Of a DNA stretch of 64,000 nt, positions 17,191 through 25,066 are shown one piece after another (positions within the stretch are counted from its first letter, which is position 1; each line of letters opens with the position of its first letter). Source of the stretch: Ruminococcus sp. (GTDB lineage: Bacteria; Bacillota; Clostridia; Oscillospirales; Ruminococcaceae); NCBI GenBank assembly GCA_017961625.1, contig JAGCWY010000133.1:1-64000 (forward strand), given 5' to 3'. Below the pieces are notes generated by a model, which made no database searches, was not told where the DNA came from, and worked only from the letters and a program-made list of their open reading frames with translations. The position numbers and the translations under genes are program-made.

Positions 17191-17548
17191 ACGACCGCTT
17201 GGTATCATACATGACTGTTCACATCTGCGGAAGCTTATCATGGAGAATCCTGATATGCCGATAGCAATAATGGTTCATGAAGATGCCTGCTCCGACGATT
17301 ATGCATATACTTACTGTACTAATGTAAATGCTTCTGTGGGTGAGTTGCTTGACTGCGACCTGCCATTTGGCAGTGGCCTTGTGCTTGCAGACAGAGATGA
17401 TCTCAGGGAAGCTATCCAGTTATACCTTGAGGACTTCGATGAGTACAGAGACTTGTCGGACAGCCAGTTCGATGAACTGCTGGATAAGGAGCAGGCCAAG
17501 TACGAACCGTACTGGAAGAAAGTCATTATCGTTACAGCAGGCAATTAG
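17183..17548 (+). CDS. Unknown accessory protein, 121 aa
   Basis: Acidic protein starting 'MNERPLGIIHD' and ending 'YWKKVIIVTAGN'. A 24-aa reading frame at 18539 carries both of these ends fused together, apparently an internal-deletion relative. The middle region ('DRDDLREAIQLYLEDFDEYR') is helical. Function unknown. Confidence 0.72.
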   Translation: MNERPLGIIHDCSHLRKLIMENPDMPIAIMVHEDACSDDYAYTYCTNVNASVGELLDCDLPFGSGLVLADRDDLREAIQLYLEDFDEYRDLSDSQFDELLDKEQAKYEPYWKKVIIVTAGN

Positions 17549-17561
17549 TGAGGTGATAGAT

Positions 17562-17768
17562 ATGCTGACAAACGTTTTGGCTGTAATGCTGCTTGTAATG
17601 GCAGTGCTGCACTTCTGTCTCGGAATGAAAGCACTCAGGCGTGATGTTGAAGATGAAATTGAGGAGAGGAAGCAGACAAACACTCTTGTTATCAGAAGCA
17701 GCTTTATACAGTCGGCGGCTCTGATGCTTATGGTCATTGCCCTGGTAGCAGGTAAGTATTTCGGATAG
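17562..17768 (+). CDS. Small membrane protein, 68 aa
   Basis: ATG 17562 has GAGGTG upstream (AGTGAGGTGATAGAT). Two hydrophobic helices (about 3-22 and 48-66) flank a charged segment, giving an expected hairpin topology in the host membrane. A second two-helix membrane gene follows at once. They could be a holin-like pair or superinfection-exclusion proteins; neither is supported by a family match. Confidence 0.72.
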   Translation: MLTNVLAVMLLVMAVLHFCLGMKALRRDVEDEIEERKQTNTLVIRSSFIQSAALMLMVIALVAGKYFG

Positions 17769-17778
17769 AGGTGTTCTG

Positions 17779-17991
17779 ATGATATTAGTTAAGTTCACAA
17801 GAATAGTAGCTTGTATAGCAGCTGGTGTGTTCCTGCACAGAGGGGCACAGAGTTTGCATACATACCTGCATTCTGATAAGAAATATGTGCAGGAGCAGGC
17901 AAAGCTTTTTGCAAAGACTGATTTAATGCTTTCGGGCATAATGCTTTTGTCGGCGGCTGCTCTTATTTTTGTGGAACTCCTTGAGAAGTAG
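17779..17991 (+). CDS. Small membrane protein, 70 aa
   Basis: Two predicted membrane helices (about 6-22 and 47-66) separated by a charged stretch. It starts 10 nt after the previous membrane gene, so they are likely co-translated. Family not recognised. Confidence 0.72.
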   Translation: MILVKFTRIVACIAAGVFLHRGAQSLHTYLHSDKKYVQEQAKLFAKTDLMLSGIMLLSAAALIFVELLEK

Positions 17992-18007
17992 GTAAGGGGG
18001 TGAATGG

Positions 18008-18250
18008 ATGCTGACACCTATACCGGTAGATGAATTTGTAGGGTATTTTGTAAAGGAAAATCCCGAGTTCGATGCATTGACATTAAAGAACAGCTGCATT
18101 CAGGCTATTGCACATAAGCAGAATGGGGCTGAGTGCATATGCTGCGGACAGCCTATCTGGGCGCTGGCTTATGCGGTTAGTGGCGTGGATATGTGCTTCA
18201 CCTGTCAGACAGGGACTGCTGATGACAGTGAGGACTACGAAATAGTATAA
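18008..18250 (+). CDS. Zinc-ribbon protein, 80 aa
   Basis: Has a CICC-GQ...CFTC pattern (two CxxC pairs, about residues 43-46 and 62-67) typical of small zinc ribbons. Start with GGGGGTG upstream. Likely binds nucleic acid or protein; no specific role evident. Confidence 0.72.
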   Translation: MLTPIPVDEFVGYFVKENPEFDALTLKNSCIQAIAHKQNGAECICCGQPIWALAYAVSGVDMCFTCQTGTADDSEDYEIV

Positions 18251-18263
18251 GGGGGTGAACTGA

Positions 18264-18524
18264 GTGTACGCAGCTGATGATTATTCCTATCCAGGTATCG
18301 AGATGACACAGGGAGCAGGCGATAAGGCATCAGATATAGAAGAATTCAAAGAACTTATGATATCAGCAATGGCGATAGTCCGGGAGCAGGAAGTTATGAT
18401 GGAGTATCTTACCACTATCCTGGCGGTAACGCAGGATCAGCTTGGTGAAACAAAGTACAGGCTCGATGAAGCTAACCGGATACTTGCAGAACTTACGAAA
18501 CACGCAGATGACTATCTTACTTAA
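18264..18524 (+). CDS. Unknown coiled-coil protein, 86 aa
   Basis: GTG start after AAGGGGGTG. From about residue 25 to the end it is a continuous amphipathic helix ('MMEYLTTILAVTQDQLGETK'), probably an oligomerising coiled coil. Function unknown. Confidence 0.7.
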   Translation: MYAADDYSYPGIEMTQGAGDKASDIEEFKELMISAMAIVREQEVMMEYLTTILAVTQDQLGETKYRLDEANRILAELTKHADDYLT

Positions 18525-18538
18525 AAGGAGATATGATT

Positions 18539-18613
18539 ATGGAAAAACGACCTGGTATTGTTCACGACAATGAATACTGGCGCAAAGCCATCGTCGTGAC
18601 GGTGTATAACTGA
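18539..18613 (+). CDS. 24-aa peptide, deletion derivative of 17183-type gene
   Basis: ATG 18539 has AAAAGGAG 8 nt upstream and the frame ends at TGA 18611. The peptide joins a start like that of the 17183 protein (ERPLGIIHD versus KRPGIVHD) to an end like its end (YWKKVIIVT versus YWRKAIVVT). It looks like a paralogue that lost its middle but kept a good ribosome binding site. It may be translated or may be only a scar. Confidence 0.45.
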   Translation: MEKRPGIVHDNEYWRKAIVVTVYN

Positions 18614-18623
18614 GGTGGTATAT

Positions 18624-19325
18624 ATGTCAGACAGAATAGGATATGAAAATAATATTCGCAATGTGTGTTCTCTTGCAGCAGGCAGAATAGCATACCAGGG
18701 GACAATGCACAGGCTCTTTGGGGAAGATACGTCTGCTGTGACACACGACCTAATTGACAAAGGTTATTTTACAGAGTATATAAGCTATCACTGTCCCTAC
18801 TGCGACTTTGCTTTGTTTAATAACGTAAATCCGGGGTGGGAAGAAAATTTTCAGAACGGCAGATGTCTGTGCTATGCTTGCGACAGGGAGTTCCTTGCCG
18901 GTGATATTGAGACCGAGCCGCTGCTTGTACGTACAGAAAAATTGTACACAGGAGAGCAAGTGCCGGCGAACGAAGAGCGCAGGAGCTTCTATGATGTGCG
19001 CCAGCTTCTTATTAAAAGTACTAATGCTCTCTTTGAGAGGATAGTCCCCGAGAGCGTGAACAGATTTTCCTTTGCATCAGATGTCAGTGTGGATTATAAC
19101 GGCAGGACTGAGATATCCGTAAATGCTAAGGATATAAAGGGTAACCGGATATCTATGAGCATAGTGATCTCTGGCTTCGAGCTGAAACCTGCGTATCTTA
19201 AATATTATGACAGCGGTGACTGGGGCATAATGGAGCAGGAGATAGGCAAGGCTCAGAATGAGATCGAAGCCGGTGCAAAAGAACTTGTTGCTGAACTGAT
19301 AGAAGCTGTAAACAGAGTGAAGTAA
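18624..19325 (+). CDS. Zinc-binding protein with paralogous C-domain, 233 aa
   Basis: ATG 18624 follows TGAGGTGG. The N-terminal half has two CxxC pairs (CPYC and CYAC, about residues 54-57 and 86-89), a zinc ribbon. The C-terminal half (about 125-233), with 'FERIVPESVNRFSFASDVSV', resembles the protein at 25580 ('TDRFVPEKINGFNITFDYEY'), so the two are paralogous domains. Function unknown. Confidence 0.75.
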   Translation: MSDRIGYENNIRNVCSLAAGRIAYQGTMHRLFGEDTSAVTHDLIDKGYFTEYISYHCPYCDFALFNNVNPGWEENFQNGRCLCYACDREFLAGDIETEPLLVRTEKLYTGEQVPANEERRSFYDVRQLLIKSTNALFERIVPESVNRFSFASDVSVDYNGRTEISVNAKDIKGNRISMSIVISGFELKPAYLKYYDSGDWGIMEQEIGKAQNEIEAGAKELVAELIEAVNRVK

Positions 19326-19361
19326 AAAAGCACATTTAATATATAACGGAGAGAAGAAAAA

Positions 19362-19658
19362 ATGAATGTTCCACACACACCACCTGAGAAAATGAAAGTT
19401 AAGGTATTGCGGGTCAGGGTTACCGAAGATGAGCATAAGATATGTGTCGAAAAGGCAAAGCTCAGAGGATTTGACACTTATAGTGATTATATCCGAGCCT
19501 TGATTGAACAGGATTGCACAGAGAGCAAAGAGGAAGTTGAGGAAAGGCCAATGTGCGAAACTTGCAGGTATTATAACAACAGCATCCACTGGTGCAGTCA
19601 GTATAATGATACGACATACAGTTCGATTTGTTCTTCATATCAAGTTAAGGAGAACTGA
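19362..19658 (+). CDS. Ribbon-helix-helix-like protein with Cys-rich tail
   Basis: 98 aa. Residues 12-50 ('VKVLRVRVTEDEHKICVEKA') fit a ribbon-helix-helix DNA-binding fold of the mobilisation/Arc type. A C-terminal segment with four cysteines (CETCRYY...C...C) could hold a metal. Likely a small DNA-binding regulator. It follows a GGAGAG site. Confidence 0.68.
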   Translation: MNVPHTPPEKMKVKVLRVRVTEDEHKICVEKAKLRGFDTYSDYIRALIEQDCTESKEEVEERPMCETCRYYNNSIHWCSQYNDTTYSSICSSYQVKEN

Positions 19659-19661
19659 AAA

Positions 19662-19898
19662 ATGATAGAATATCTTGATAAAGATGAAGTGCTGAAAGCG
19701 ATTGACCGACTTCCGCTAATAGCTGAAAGCAAGGGGGTAACCAAACTAAGCGGCGATATAAAGCTTGATAATGCTATAAAATACTTGCATGAACAGTATG
19801 ATAAAGCCCTAAAAATGGACTATGTAAAAAATCCGCTTGCATGGGCGTTATATCAAACATGGCAGTATGTCGATAAAGGCAACGGTACAAGAACGTGA
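19662..19898 (+). CDS. Unknown accessory protein, 78 aa
   Basis: Starts 4 nt after the previous gene with AAGGAG upstream. The opening 'MIEYLDKDEVLKAID' is a common start of small Clostridia phage proteins. Helical, function unknown. Confidence 0.7.
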   Translation: MIEYLDKDEVLKAIDRLPLIAESKGVTKLSGDIKLDNAIKYLHEQYDKALKMDYVKNPLAWALYQTWQYVDKGNGTRT

Positions 19899-20017
19899 AG
19901 TTTTAAAAAGGTAATTTCATATATATTATACTATATCTGCACATAATTTGCCAAGCACGGATCATATAGTGATGGCTATAAAATAGTTTAATACATATAT
20001 TAAGGAGAGTTAAAAAA

Positions 20018-20317
20018 ATGAACGAACATGAGTTAAGATTAATGCAATCCCAGTTGGAAATGATGCACACTGCATTTACCGCATTTATGAAGAAAACGGA
20101 ATTAGAGATTAAAGAATTAAAATCAGATATTGCGCAAATGCGGCAGGTACAGATAATTCTTATGTATGAAAATCTTATTAAAAATAACCCTGAAATGAAG
20201 GAGAAGCTGGATAACATAGTAAAGGGTGCATCTTCAGATTCATCAGATAAAAATATGTCAGAAAAAGATATTGAAGAGATTGTCAAGCAGTTCTCTGAGA
20301 AATCGGAGAATAAATAA
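20018..20317 (+). CDS. Coiled-coil protein, 99 aa
   Basis: Preceded by AAGGAGAG. Long charged helix from about residue 5 to 55, then a Ser/Asp linker and a second short helix. It is AT-richer than its neighbours (codon use unlike the late genes), which suggests later acquisition. Followed by a hairpin made of the octamer GGAGCAGG and its complement. Confidence 0.7.
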   Translation: MNEHELRLMQSQLEMMHTAFTAFMKKTELEIKELKSDIAQMRQVQIILMYENLIKNNPEMKEKLDNIVKGASSDSSDKNMSEKDIEEIVKQFSEKSENK

Positions 20318-20334
20318 CACTAAGAGCAAAGGAA

Positions 20335-20355
20335 GGAGCAGGCAGAACCTGCTCC
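20335..20355. terminator. Hairpin formed by GGAGCAGG pair
   Basis: GGAGCAGG-cagaa-CCTGCTCC, an 8-bp perfect stem with a 5-nt loop between two genes. There is no T run, so it may be an RNA-stabilising or processing hairpin rather than a terminator. Confidence 0.5.
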
Positions 20356-20375
20356 GACTTATGAGGAGAACTCAG

Positions 20376-20864
20376 ATGAATAGAATGCCGCCTAATGCAG
20401 ATAATGCGCAGGAAGTATTGCGTGGTCCTTTTGATATCAAGCTTCATAAGCTGACATTTATACATTACCTGGAAGTAGTCATATCCCCCGACGGCAAGAT
20501 AGAGTATGCAACGCCGTCTCATATGGAGAAACTGCTCAGGGTATTTATGGAGCAGGAAAATATATCCGACAGGCAGGAAGCTTTCAGGGTCATTGAAGAA
20601 CGGGATACCGATATGGACGGACCAAGTATATCTCTTGCGAAGCAGACGGGATATATTTTAGTGTGGGAAGAAGCGTATACTTGTGGTTCAAGTCCTACAA
20701 AGAAGCAGATCGCAGCACTGAGAAAACTGAAACTGAACGGACTGTACTTCGGAACGCTCAATGACCTGTATGCAGAAAAGCAGAAGCTTATTCAGGCATT
20801 CAGAGAATTTTTTGCAGAAGCAGAGAAAGGAGCAGGCAATGACACCGTTACAGATAATAATTGA
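20376..20864 (+). CDS. Unknown protein, 162 aa
   Basis: ATG 20376 follows GAGGAG. The central part 'VEVVISPDGKIEYATPSHME'-like segment is typical of short phage proteins that process gene-island functions. The second half is helical ('KKQIAALRKLKLNGLYFGTL'). It overlaps the next gene by 26 nt. No family assigned. Confidence 0.72.
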   Translation: MNRMPPNADNAQEVLRGPFDIKLHKLTFIHYLEVVISPDGKIEYATPSHMEKLLRVFMEQENISDRQEAFRVIEERDTDMDGPSISLAKQTGYILVWEEAYTCGSSPTKKQIAALRKLKLNGLYFGTLNDLYAEKQKLIQAFREFFAEAEKGAGNDTVTDNN

Positions 20865-21405
20865 AGATACTCTGATATATATGAGGACATTTCCCGAGTT
20901 TTCTCATACAGATGTGACTGAGCATATACGGAGCACTATAGCTTCGGGATATAACCTGAAGGTCACTGCTGAGGAAATCTATGAGATATGTGAATATGTA
21001 ATGAGCAGGTTCAGGCGTATTCAGACCGCACTCATGGAGCGCAGCGTAAATGATAAGGTACGTTGTGAAACAATTGAGTGGATATTACAGGAGTGTTTCA
21101 CAGGATCGTGTAATAATAAATTATCAGTGGACAGCAGTAATACAAGAGAAAGTCTTGACAAAGTAAGGGAAGCCTGTCGCAGCCGTGGGGATCTGCCTGG
21201 GGGCTGCCGAGGTTGTCCTGCGAACCCTGACGGAGATGAGGTCCCATGCGACCGCAATCAGGAGGTATTCGCAAGATGCAGGCTCGGCTTTCCGAGAACA
21301 TGGGATACAGAAAAAATGGAGCAGGAAATCCAAGCAATAAAGGAAGATCGGAACGATCGCAGTATAGAAGCTTTAGAAGTGGCAGTTGATTATTTGACTA
21401 ATTAA
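20839..21405 (+). CDS. Unknown Cys-containing protein, 188 aa
   Basis: ATG 20839 has GAAAGGAG 6 nt upstream. The first 80 residues are helical. The second half has a cysteine cluster ('CRSRGDLPGGCRGCPANPDG', then two more Cys within 20 residues), possibly a metal site. Last gene before the next sigma-A promoter. Function unknown. Confidence 0.72.
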   Translation: MTPLQIIIEDTLIYMRTFPEFSHTDVTEHIRSTIASGYNLKVTAEEIYEICEYVMSRFRRIQTALMERSVNDKVRCETIEWILQECFTGSCNNKLSVDSSNTRESLDKVREACRSRGDLPGGCRGCPANPDGDEVPCDRNQEVFARCRLGFPRTWDTEKMEQEIQAIKEDRNDRSIEALEVAVDYLTN

Positions 21406-21449
21406 AGTAAATGTTAATAAAAATTTCATATATAGTACCCTAAAAATTA

Positions 21450-21478
21450 TTGACAAACACATGGTGCTATGATATAAT
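21450..21478 (+). promoter_or_regulatory. Sigma-A promoter
   Basis: TTGACA, 17-nt spacer, TATAAT, 60 nt upstream of the gene at 21538. It should transcribe 21538-24412 and perhaps the RNA arrays beyond. Confidence 0.9.
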
Positions 21479-21537
21479 ATAACTCAGTAATATGTTTACA
21501 GGGTGGGAAAATATAACGATTTAAGGAGATATGCAGC

Positions 21538-21981
21538 ATGAGACTTATTGATGCCGACCGTCTTGTAAAGTCAATGCGAGACGATGAAGAATTCGGACGA
21601 AGCACTATAACGATCGAGGATATAGAGAAATTTATCTACGAAGAACCTGATGTATTTCTTGTTTTCACAAGGGGAGCAAGGGTAGGCAAGAAGGCTCTTG
21701 CCGAATATGTGGCTATGTGTAAGGTCCTCGATGATCATGGTATAGACAGCACCGACCCTATAAAGAACCTGGACTTCGTGCTCAGACAGTATCAGAGAGT
21801 TATAGTCGAGCTTACAGGCAGCACATTGTCTAAGCTTACTTATTACGCTGATGATGTCATAGCCCGTATCAATGATGAACTTGACGAAAGGGACAGAGAC
21901 CTTTCGGAGCGTGAAAGGGCAGTCAGAAATAAAGAGCGTGAACTTGGCTCTGAAAAGGACGGGAATAAAGATGTTACGTAA
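21538..21981 (+). CDS. Unknown protein, 147 aa
   Basis: Starts 'MRLIDADRLVKSM', a hallmark N-terminus of many Clostridia phage proteins of unknown function, with AAGGAG upstream. The C-terminal 40 residues are a highly charged helix ('NDELDERDRDLSERERAVRN'), probably a coiled coil. First gene of the operon that contains the TnpB-like gene. Confidence 0.75.
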   Translation: MRLIDADRLVKSMRDDEEFGRSTITIEDIEKFIYEEPDVFLVFTRGARVGKKALAEYVAMCKVLDDHGIDSTDPIKNLDFVLRQYQRVIVELTGSTLSKLTYYADDVIARINDELDERDRDLSERERAVRNKERELGSEKDGNKDVT

Positions 21982-22282
21982 GAAGACCACACTTGATGAT
22001 ATCGAGAAGCAGGTGACTTCATACACATCTATTGAAGTTCAGACTAAGGAACAGTTGCAGGACATACTGAAAGCCTGCTCCAATTACAGGCAGTGTCAGT
22101 ATGCTGTCGATAAGTTCAATTATGTAAGGATGCGGCTTGAAAACTATAACGGTACATTTCGTTTATTCGGAGATGTATTCCCCGGCGATGAATATAACAG
22201 GGGGTATAGCGAGGCTATAGCTGATGTGCTTTCAATGCTCGATGACTTGCATTCTGACCTGATGACAGAGCTGACGGACTGA
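21971..22282 (+). CDS. Unknown protein, 103 aa
   Basis: Overlaps the previous gene by 11 nt. A helical protein with 'LQDILKACSNYRQCQYAVDK' in the middle. The frame is open further upstream, but ATG 21971 is the first start outside the body of the previous gene. Function unknown. Confidence 0.68.
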   Translation: MLRKKTTLDDIEKQVTSYTSIEVQTKEQLQDILKACSNYRQCQYAVDKFNYVRMRLENYNGTFRLFGDVFPGDEYNRGYSEAIADVLSMLDDLHSDLMTELTD

Positions 22283-22318
22283 TAAAGGTGGCAAGGAAAC
22301 AGAAAGGAAAAGGTGATT

Positions 22319-23164
22319 ATGGCAAAGAAGCAGGAGATGATCGTCCCAACATCCGAGGGCGATATGAAGATAACTGTTATGAATATTACGCCTACCCGTG
22401 CAGCGGAGTTTCTCAGTTTCAATACCCATAACAGAAATATTCGTGAGAAGCGAGTAAAGGTGTACGCTGATGAAATGAAAGCAAAGCAGTGGCGTGCCAA
22501 CGGTGTTCCTATCATAGTAGGCAATGACGGTGAACTGAAAGACGGTCAGCACAGACTGCAGGCTATTATAGTTTCGGGTGTCACTATGAAGAACGCCGTA
22601 GTTATATATCTTCCGGAGAACAATGCGAATTGCTATGATATAGGAGCAGGACGTAGTGCCAAAGATGTGGCAAGATTCATGGGGCTTGATGATATCCCTG
22701 TGTTCCGTAACAATAATCTGTTTGCTGCGGTGAACAATGCTATCCATCACGGTAACGTCAAGTCGGTATCTTCAAAGACACATCTGATAGAGGAAATGAC
22801 GAAGCACACTGATGCCTGTGAGTTTGTGTATTATAGGATACTTACAGGCTGTGGAAATGTAACGAAAGTGAAAAGGTCGCAGCTCTGCGCTGCTATCTTT
22901 AATGCATATATAGCAGGGTATGACCTGGAAATGCTTCAACGTTTCTGCACTGTCCTTATACATGGGATATGCAGAGACGAAAAAGAGGCAGTCATAATTT
23001 CTCTCCGTGATCATGTTCTGAATACTCCCAGGGAAAATACGGGGTCTTTGTATTATAAGACACAGGCTGTGCTTCATGCTTACGCAAACGGGCAGGACAA
23101 GGTCGATCTGAAAAAGGCGAATACGGAATACTATATATATCCCGGAAACGACAAGGAGGAGTAA
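22319..23164 (+). CDS. ParB/Srx-fold protein, 281 aa
   Basis: ATG 22319 follows AAAAGGTG. It has the ParB/sulfiredoxin-like nuclease-fold signature 'LKDGQHRLQAII' near residue 75. The rest is helical and unlike partition ParB, so a nuclease or DNA-modification accessory role is more likely than segregation. Its last codons contain the AAGGAGG site for the TnpB-like gene 3 nt downstream, so the two proteins are made together. Confidence 0.75.
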   Translation: MAKKQEMIVPTSEGDMKITVMNITPTRAAEFLSFNTHNRNIREKRVKVYADEMKAKQWRANGVPIIVGNDGELKDGQHRLQAIIVSGVTMKNAVVIYLPENNANCYDIGAGRSAKDVARFMGLDDIPVFRNNNLFAAVNNAIHHGNVKSVSSKTHLIEEMTKHTDACEFVYYRILTGCGNVTKVKRSQLCAAIFNAYIAGYDLEMLQRFCTVLIHGICRDEKEAVIISLRDHVLNTPRENTGSLYYKTQAVLHAYANGQDKVDLKKANTEYYIYPGNDKEE

Positions 23165-23167
23165 ACT

Positions 23168-24412
23168 TTGGTAAAGACCACAAAGATATATCTTTGTATG
23201 GATAGCAAGGATACATACAAGCTCCTGTGGAAGCTACAGGATAACACCCGTATGCTGAAAAACAAGGCGGTGCAGATGCTGTGGGAGTGGAATAATTTCT
23301 CACAGGAATATAAGAAAGAGCATGAGGAATATCCAAAGCCAAAGGATATCCTTAACTATACAGTAGGCGGATATATGTATGACAAGCTGAAATCAGAGTC
23401 TCTGCTTGCCAGCTCCAATCTGTCGTCTACTCTGCAGCTTGTGGAGAAACAGTTCAAGACAAATGCAAAGGACTTTCTGCGAGGAGATAAGTCCATCATC
23501 TGTTTCAAGAAAGATCAGCCTCTTGATATACATAACAAATCCATACGTCTCAGCCATGAAAATGGTACGTTCTATGCAGATATAGTTCTGATGAACAAGG
23601 CTACAGCCAATGAGCATAACGGGGGCGGCTGTGCCCTGCCGTTCAGGTTGTGGATAAAGGATAAGTCTACACGTACTATCGTGGAGCGCTGTTATGACGG
23701 AGTGTACTCTGTTTCGGGCAGTAAGATAAAGTATGATGAAAAAAAGAAGATGTGGTACATCAATCTGTCATATGGATTCGACAAGTACTCTACCGCCGAG
23801 CTCGATAAGGAGCAGGTCCTCGGAGTTTACCTTGCACAGGAGACACCGTTTACCGCTTCGGTCATCGGAGACCACGACCGTCTGCAGGTAAGTGTCAATG
23901 AGATAGAGCATTATCGCAATGCTGTCGAAAGCCGCAGACGTTCCATTCTAAAGCAGAGTGCCGTATGCGGTGAGGGCAGGATAGGACACGGCTATAAGAA
24001 GCGTGTCGAGCCTATGGAGAAGCTCAGTCATAAGGTAGCCGATACCCGTGATACCATTAACCACAAGTACAGCAAGGCTATCGTAGAGTATGCAGTGAAG
24101 AAAGGCTGCGGTACTATCCGTATGGAAAAGCTTACAGGCATATCCGAAACGGACAGGTATCTCAGAAACTGGCCCTATTTCGATTTGCAGACCAAGATAG
24201 AGTACAAGGCAAAGGAGCGCGGTATTGACATAGTATACGTTGACAGTGCGGATATACAGAGGTGCTGCAGATGCGGTCATGTAAACGAGGAAGAGACCAC
24301 AGGGAGCAGGTTCAAATGTACTGAGTGCGGCTTTGAGCATGACGTGGCGTACAACGCAAGTCAGAACCTGTCCGCAGGCGGCAAGGATATAAAGGTAAAT
24401 GGCAGGAAGTGA
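23168..24412 (+). CDS. TnpB/Cas12f-like protein, RuvC site inactivated
   Basis: 414 aa from TTG 23168, with AAGGAGG 8 nt upstream. It aligns along its length with IS605 OrfB/TnpB and Cas12f-type proteins: N-terminal helical/WED part (about 1-205), RuvC with 'NHKYSKAIVEYAVKKGCGTI', and a four-Cys zinc finger (Cys366, 369, 384, 387). RuvC motif I reads GVYLAQETPF with Tyr221 in place of the catalytic Asp, motif II keeps Glu320 (RMEKLTG), and motif III reads HDVAYNASQN with Ala394 at the catalytic Asp position. Cleavage is therefore not expected; RNA-guided binding, as in nuclease-dead TnpB repressors (TldR), is the natural inference. No TnpA is present. Confidence 0.9.
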   Translation: MVKTTKIYLCMDSKDTYKLLWKLQDNTRMLKNKAVQMLWEWNNFSQEYKKEHEEYPKPKDILNYTVGGYMYDKLKSESLLASSNLSSTLQLVEKQFKTNAKDFLRGDKSIICFKKDQPLDIHNKSIRLSHENGTFYADIVLMNKATANEHNGGGCALPFRLWIKDKSTRTIVERCYDGVYSVSGSKIKYDEKKKMWYINLSYGFDKYSTAELDKEQVLGVYLAQETPFTASVIGDHDRLQVSVNEIEHYRNAVESRRRSILKQSAVCGEGRIGHGYKKRVEPMEKLSHKVADTRDTINHKYSKAIVEYAVKKGCGTIRMEKLTGISETDRYLRNWPYFDLQTKIEYKAKERGIDIVYVDSADIQRCCRCGHVNEEETTGSRFKCTECGFEHDVAYNASQNLSAGGKDIKVNGRK

Positions 24413-24418
24413 TCTGCC
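24401..24418 (+). other. Hairpin preceding scaffold S1
   Basis: GGCAG-N8-CTGCC overlapping the TnpB-like stop codon. A comparable hairpin (CCGGT/ACCGG, 24916-24932) precedes scaffold S2 at a similar distance, so it may be part of the RNA. Confidence 0.5.
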
Positions 24419-24422
24419 GTAA

Positions 24423-24547
24423 GGGGTGGCTCAGCATCCTCAAATCGGGATAGTATATATAAGCCCCGTATCACGGGCATTATTTACACCCGGTAAGGTA
24501 GTCCTGCTTCAAGCAGGCTGAAACCGTATGCACAAAATCCGCATATG
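24423..24547 (+). ncRNA. Omega-RNA-like scaffold S1
   Basis: Starts 11 nt after the TnpB-like stop. P1 is 24423-24428/24435-24440, with loop GCTCAG (24429-24434). P2 is CGGG/CCCG (24446-24449/24489-24492), enclosing a GCCC/GGGC hairpin. The invariant core ACACCCGGTAAGGTA follows at 24486-24500, then P4 CCTGC/GCAGG. The 3' hairpin is CGTATGC/GCATATG (24525-24531/24541-24547) with loop ACAAAATCC. Three copies with compensatory stem changes show selection for structure. In TnpB systems the omega-RNA lies at the 3' end of the gene and its guide follows the scaffold, as here. Confidence 0.85.
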
Positions 24548-24550
24548 CTT

Positions 24551-24648
24551 TTATGTATATTTGCCGTTGCAGCTTATGTATACAATCCATATACATACAT
24601 GAATCGTGAGCTGGACACCGCGTGTGCTTTACGCTGTGCTTTATGTAT
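24551..24648 (+). repeat. TTATGTAT boxes in array 1
   Basis: Exact TTATGTAT at 24551, 24574 and 24641. The first lies 4 nt after the 3' hairpin of S1. Related boxes occur at the start and end of arrays 2 and 3. Role unknown. Confidence 0.55.
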
Positions 24649-24908
24649 GCATATGGAATGTGAGAGCCGGATACAGAAAGGGCATAGACTGTGAGCTGCC
24701 ATGAATAATTATTATCTGCTGCTTCGCGGTTGCAGGCTATGAGTGTATATATTGTGAGCAAAGAGATCACACGCTGGATCGTGAGATCAAGGAACGGCAT
24801 TATTGCAGTGAGAAAGCCTGATATGCATTGTGAGCGATTTATATGATATATGGTGAGCATAGAGAAAACAACTGAGATGTGAGCGAAAAAGAACGATCAT
24901 CAAGTGAG
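24606..24908 (+). CRISPR. CRISPR-like short-repeat array 1 (GTGAG)
   Basis: GTGAG at 24606, 24660, 24691, 24754, 24781, 24808, 24830, 24853, 24879 and 24904; six are followed by C. From 24754 on the spacing is 27, 27, 22, 23, 26 and 25 nt; the earlier ones are 54, 31 and 63 nt apart, as if repeats had decayed. The sequences between are unrelated to each other. One copy of a pentamer would be expected by chance in about 1 kb of one strand. The core TGAG is complementary to CTCA in the P1 loop of scaffold S1. This is not a classical CRISPR: the repeats are far too short and no cas1/cas2 is present. Confidence 0.75.
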
Positions 24909-24942
24909 AAAAGTGCCGGTGACAAAGACCGGTTATATATGT

Positions 24943-25065
24943 GGGGCGGCTTAGCGTCCTTAAATCGGGAAAGTATGCGTTAGCCACAAGTCTTGTGCAG
25001 CAGATACACCCGGTAAGGTAGTCCTGCTCCGAGCAGGCTGAAAACCGTACACAAAATCCGTGCGG
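24943..25065 (+). ncRNA. Omega-RNA-like scaffold S2
   Basis: P1 is 24943-24948/24955-24960 with loop GCTTAG (24949-24954); one P1 pair is C-G where S1 has T-A. P2 is CGGG/CCCG (24966-24969/25009-25012) around hairpin CACAA/TTGTG. The core ACACCCGGTAAGGTA is at 25006-25020, P4 is CCTGC/GCAGG, and the 3' hairpin is CCGTAC/GTGCGG (25045-25050/25060-25065) with loop ACAAAATCC. The stem sequences differ from S1 but pair equally well. Confidence 0.85.
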
Positions 25066-25066
25066 C

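Noticed and set aside
19077..19589. 170-aa hydrophobic minus-strand frame
   Set aside because: Antisense shadow of two real plus-strand genes with good start sites.
23168..24412. Active IS605-type transposon
   Set aside because: No TnpA transposase, no identifiable transposon ends, catalytic residues lost, and the gene is fused into a phage operon.
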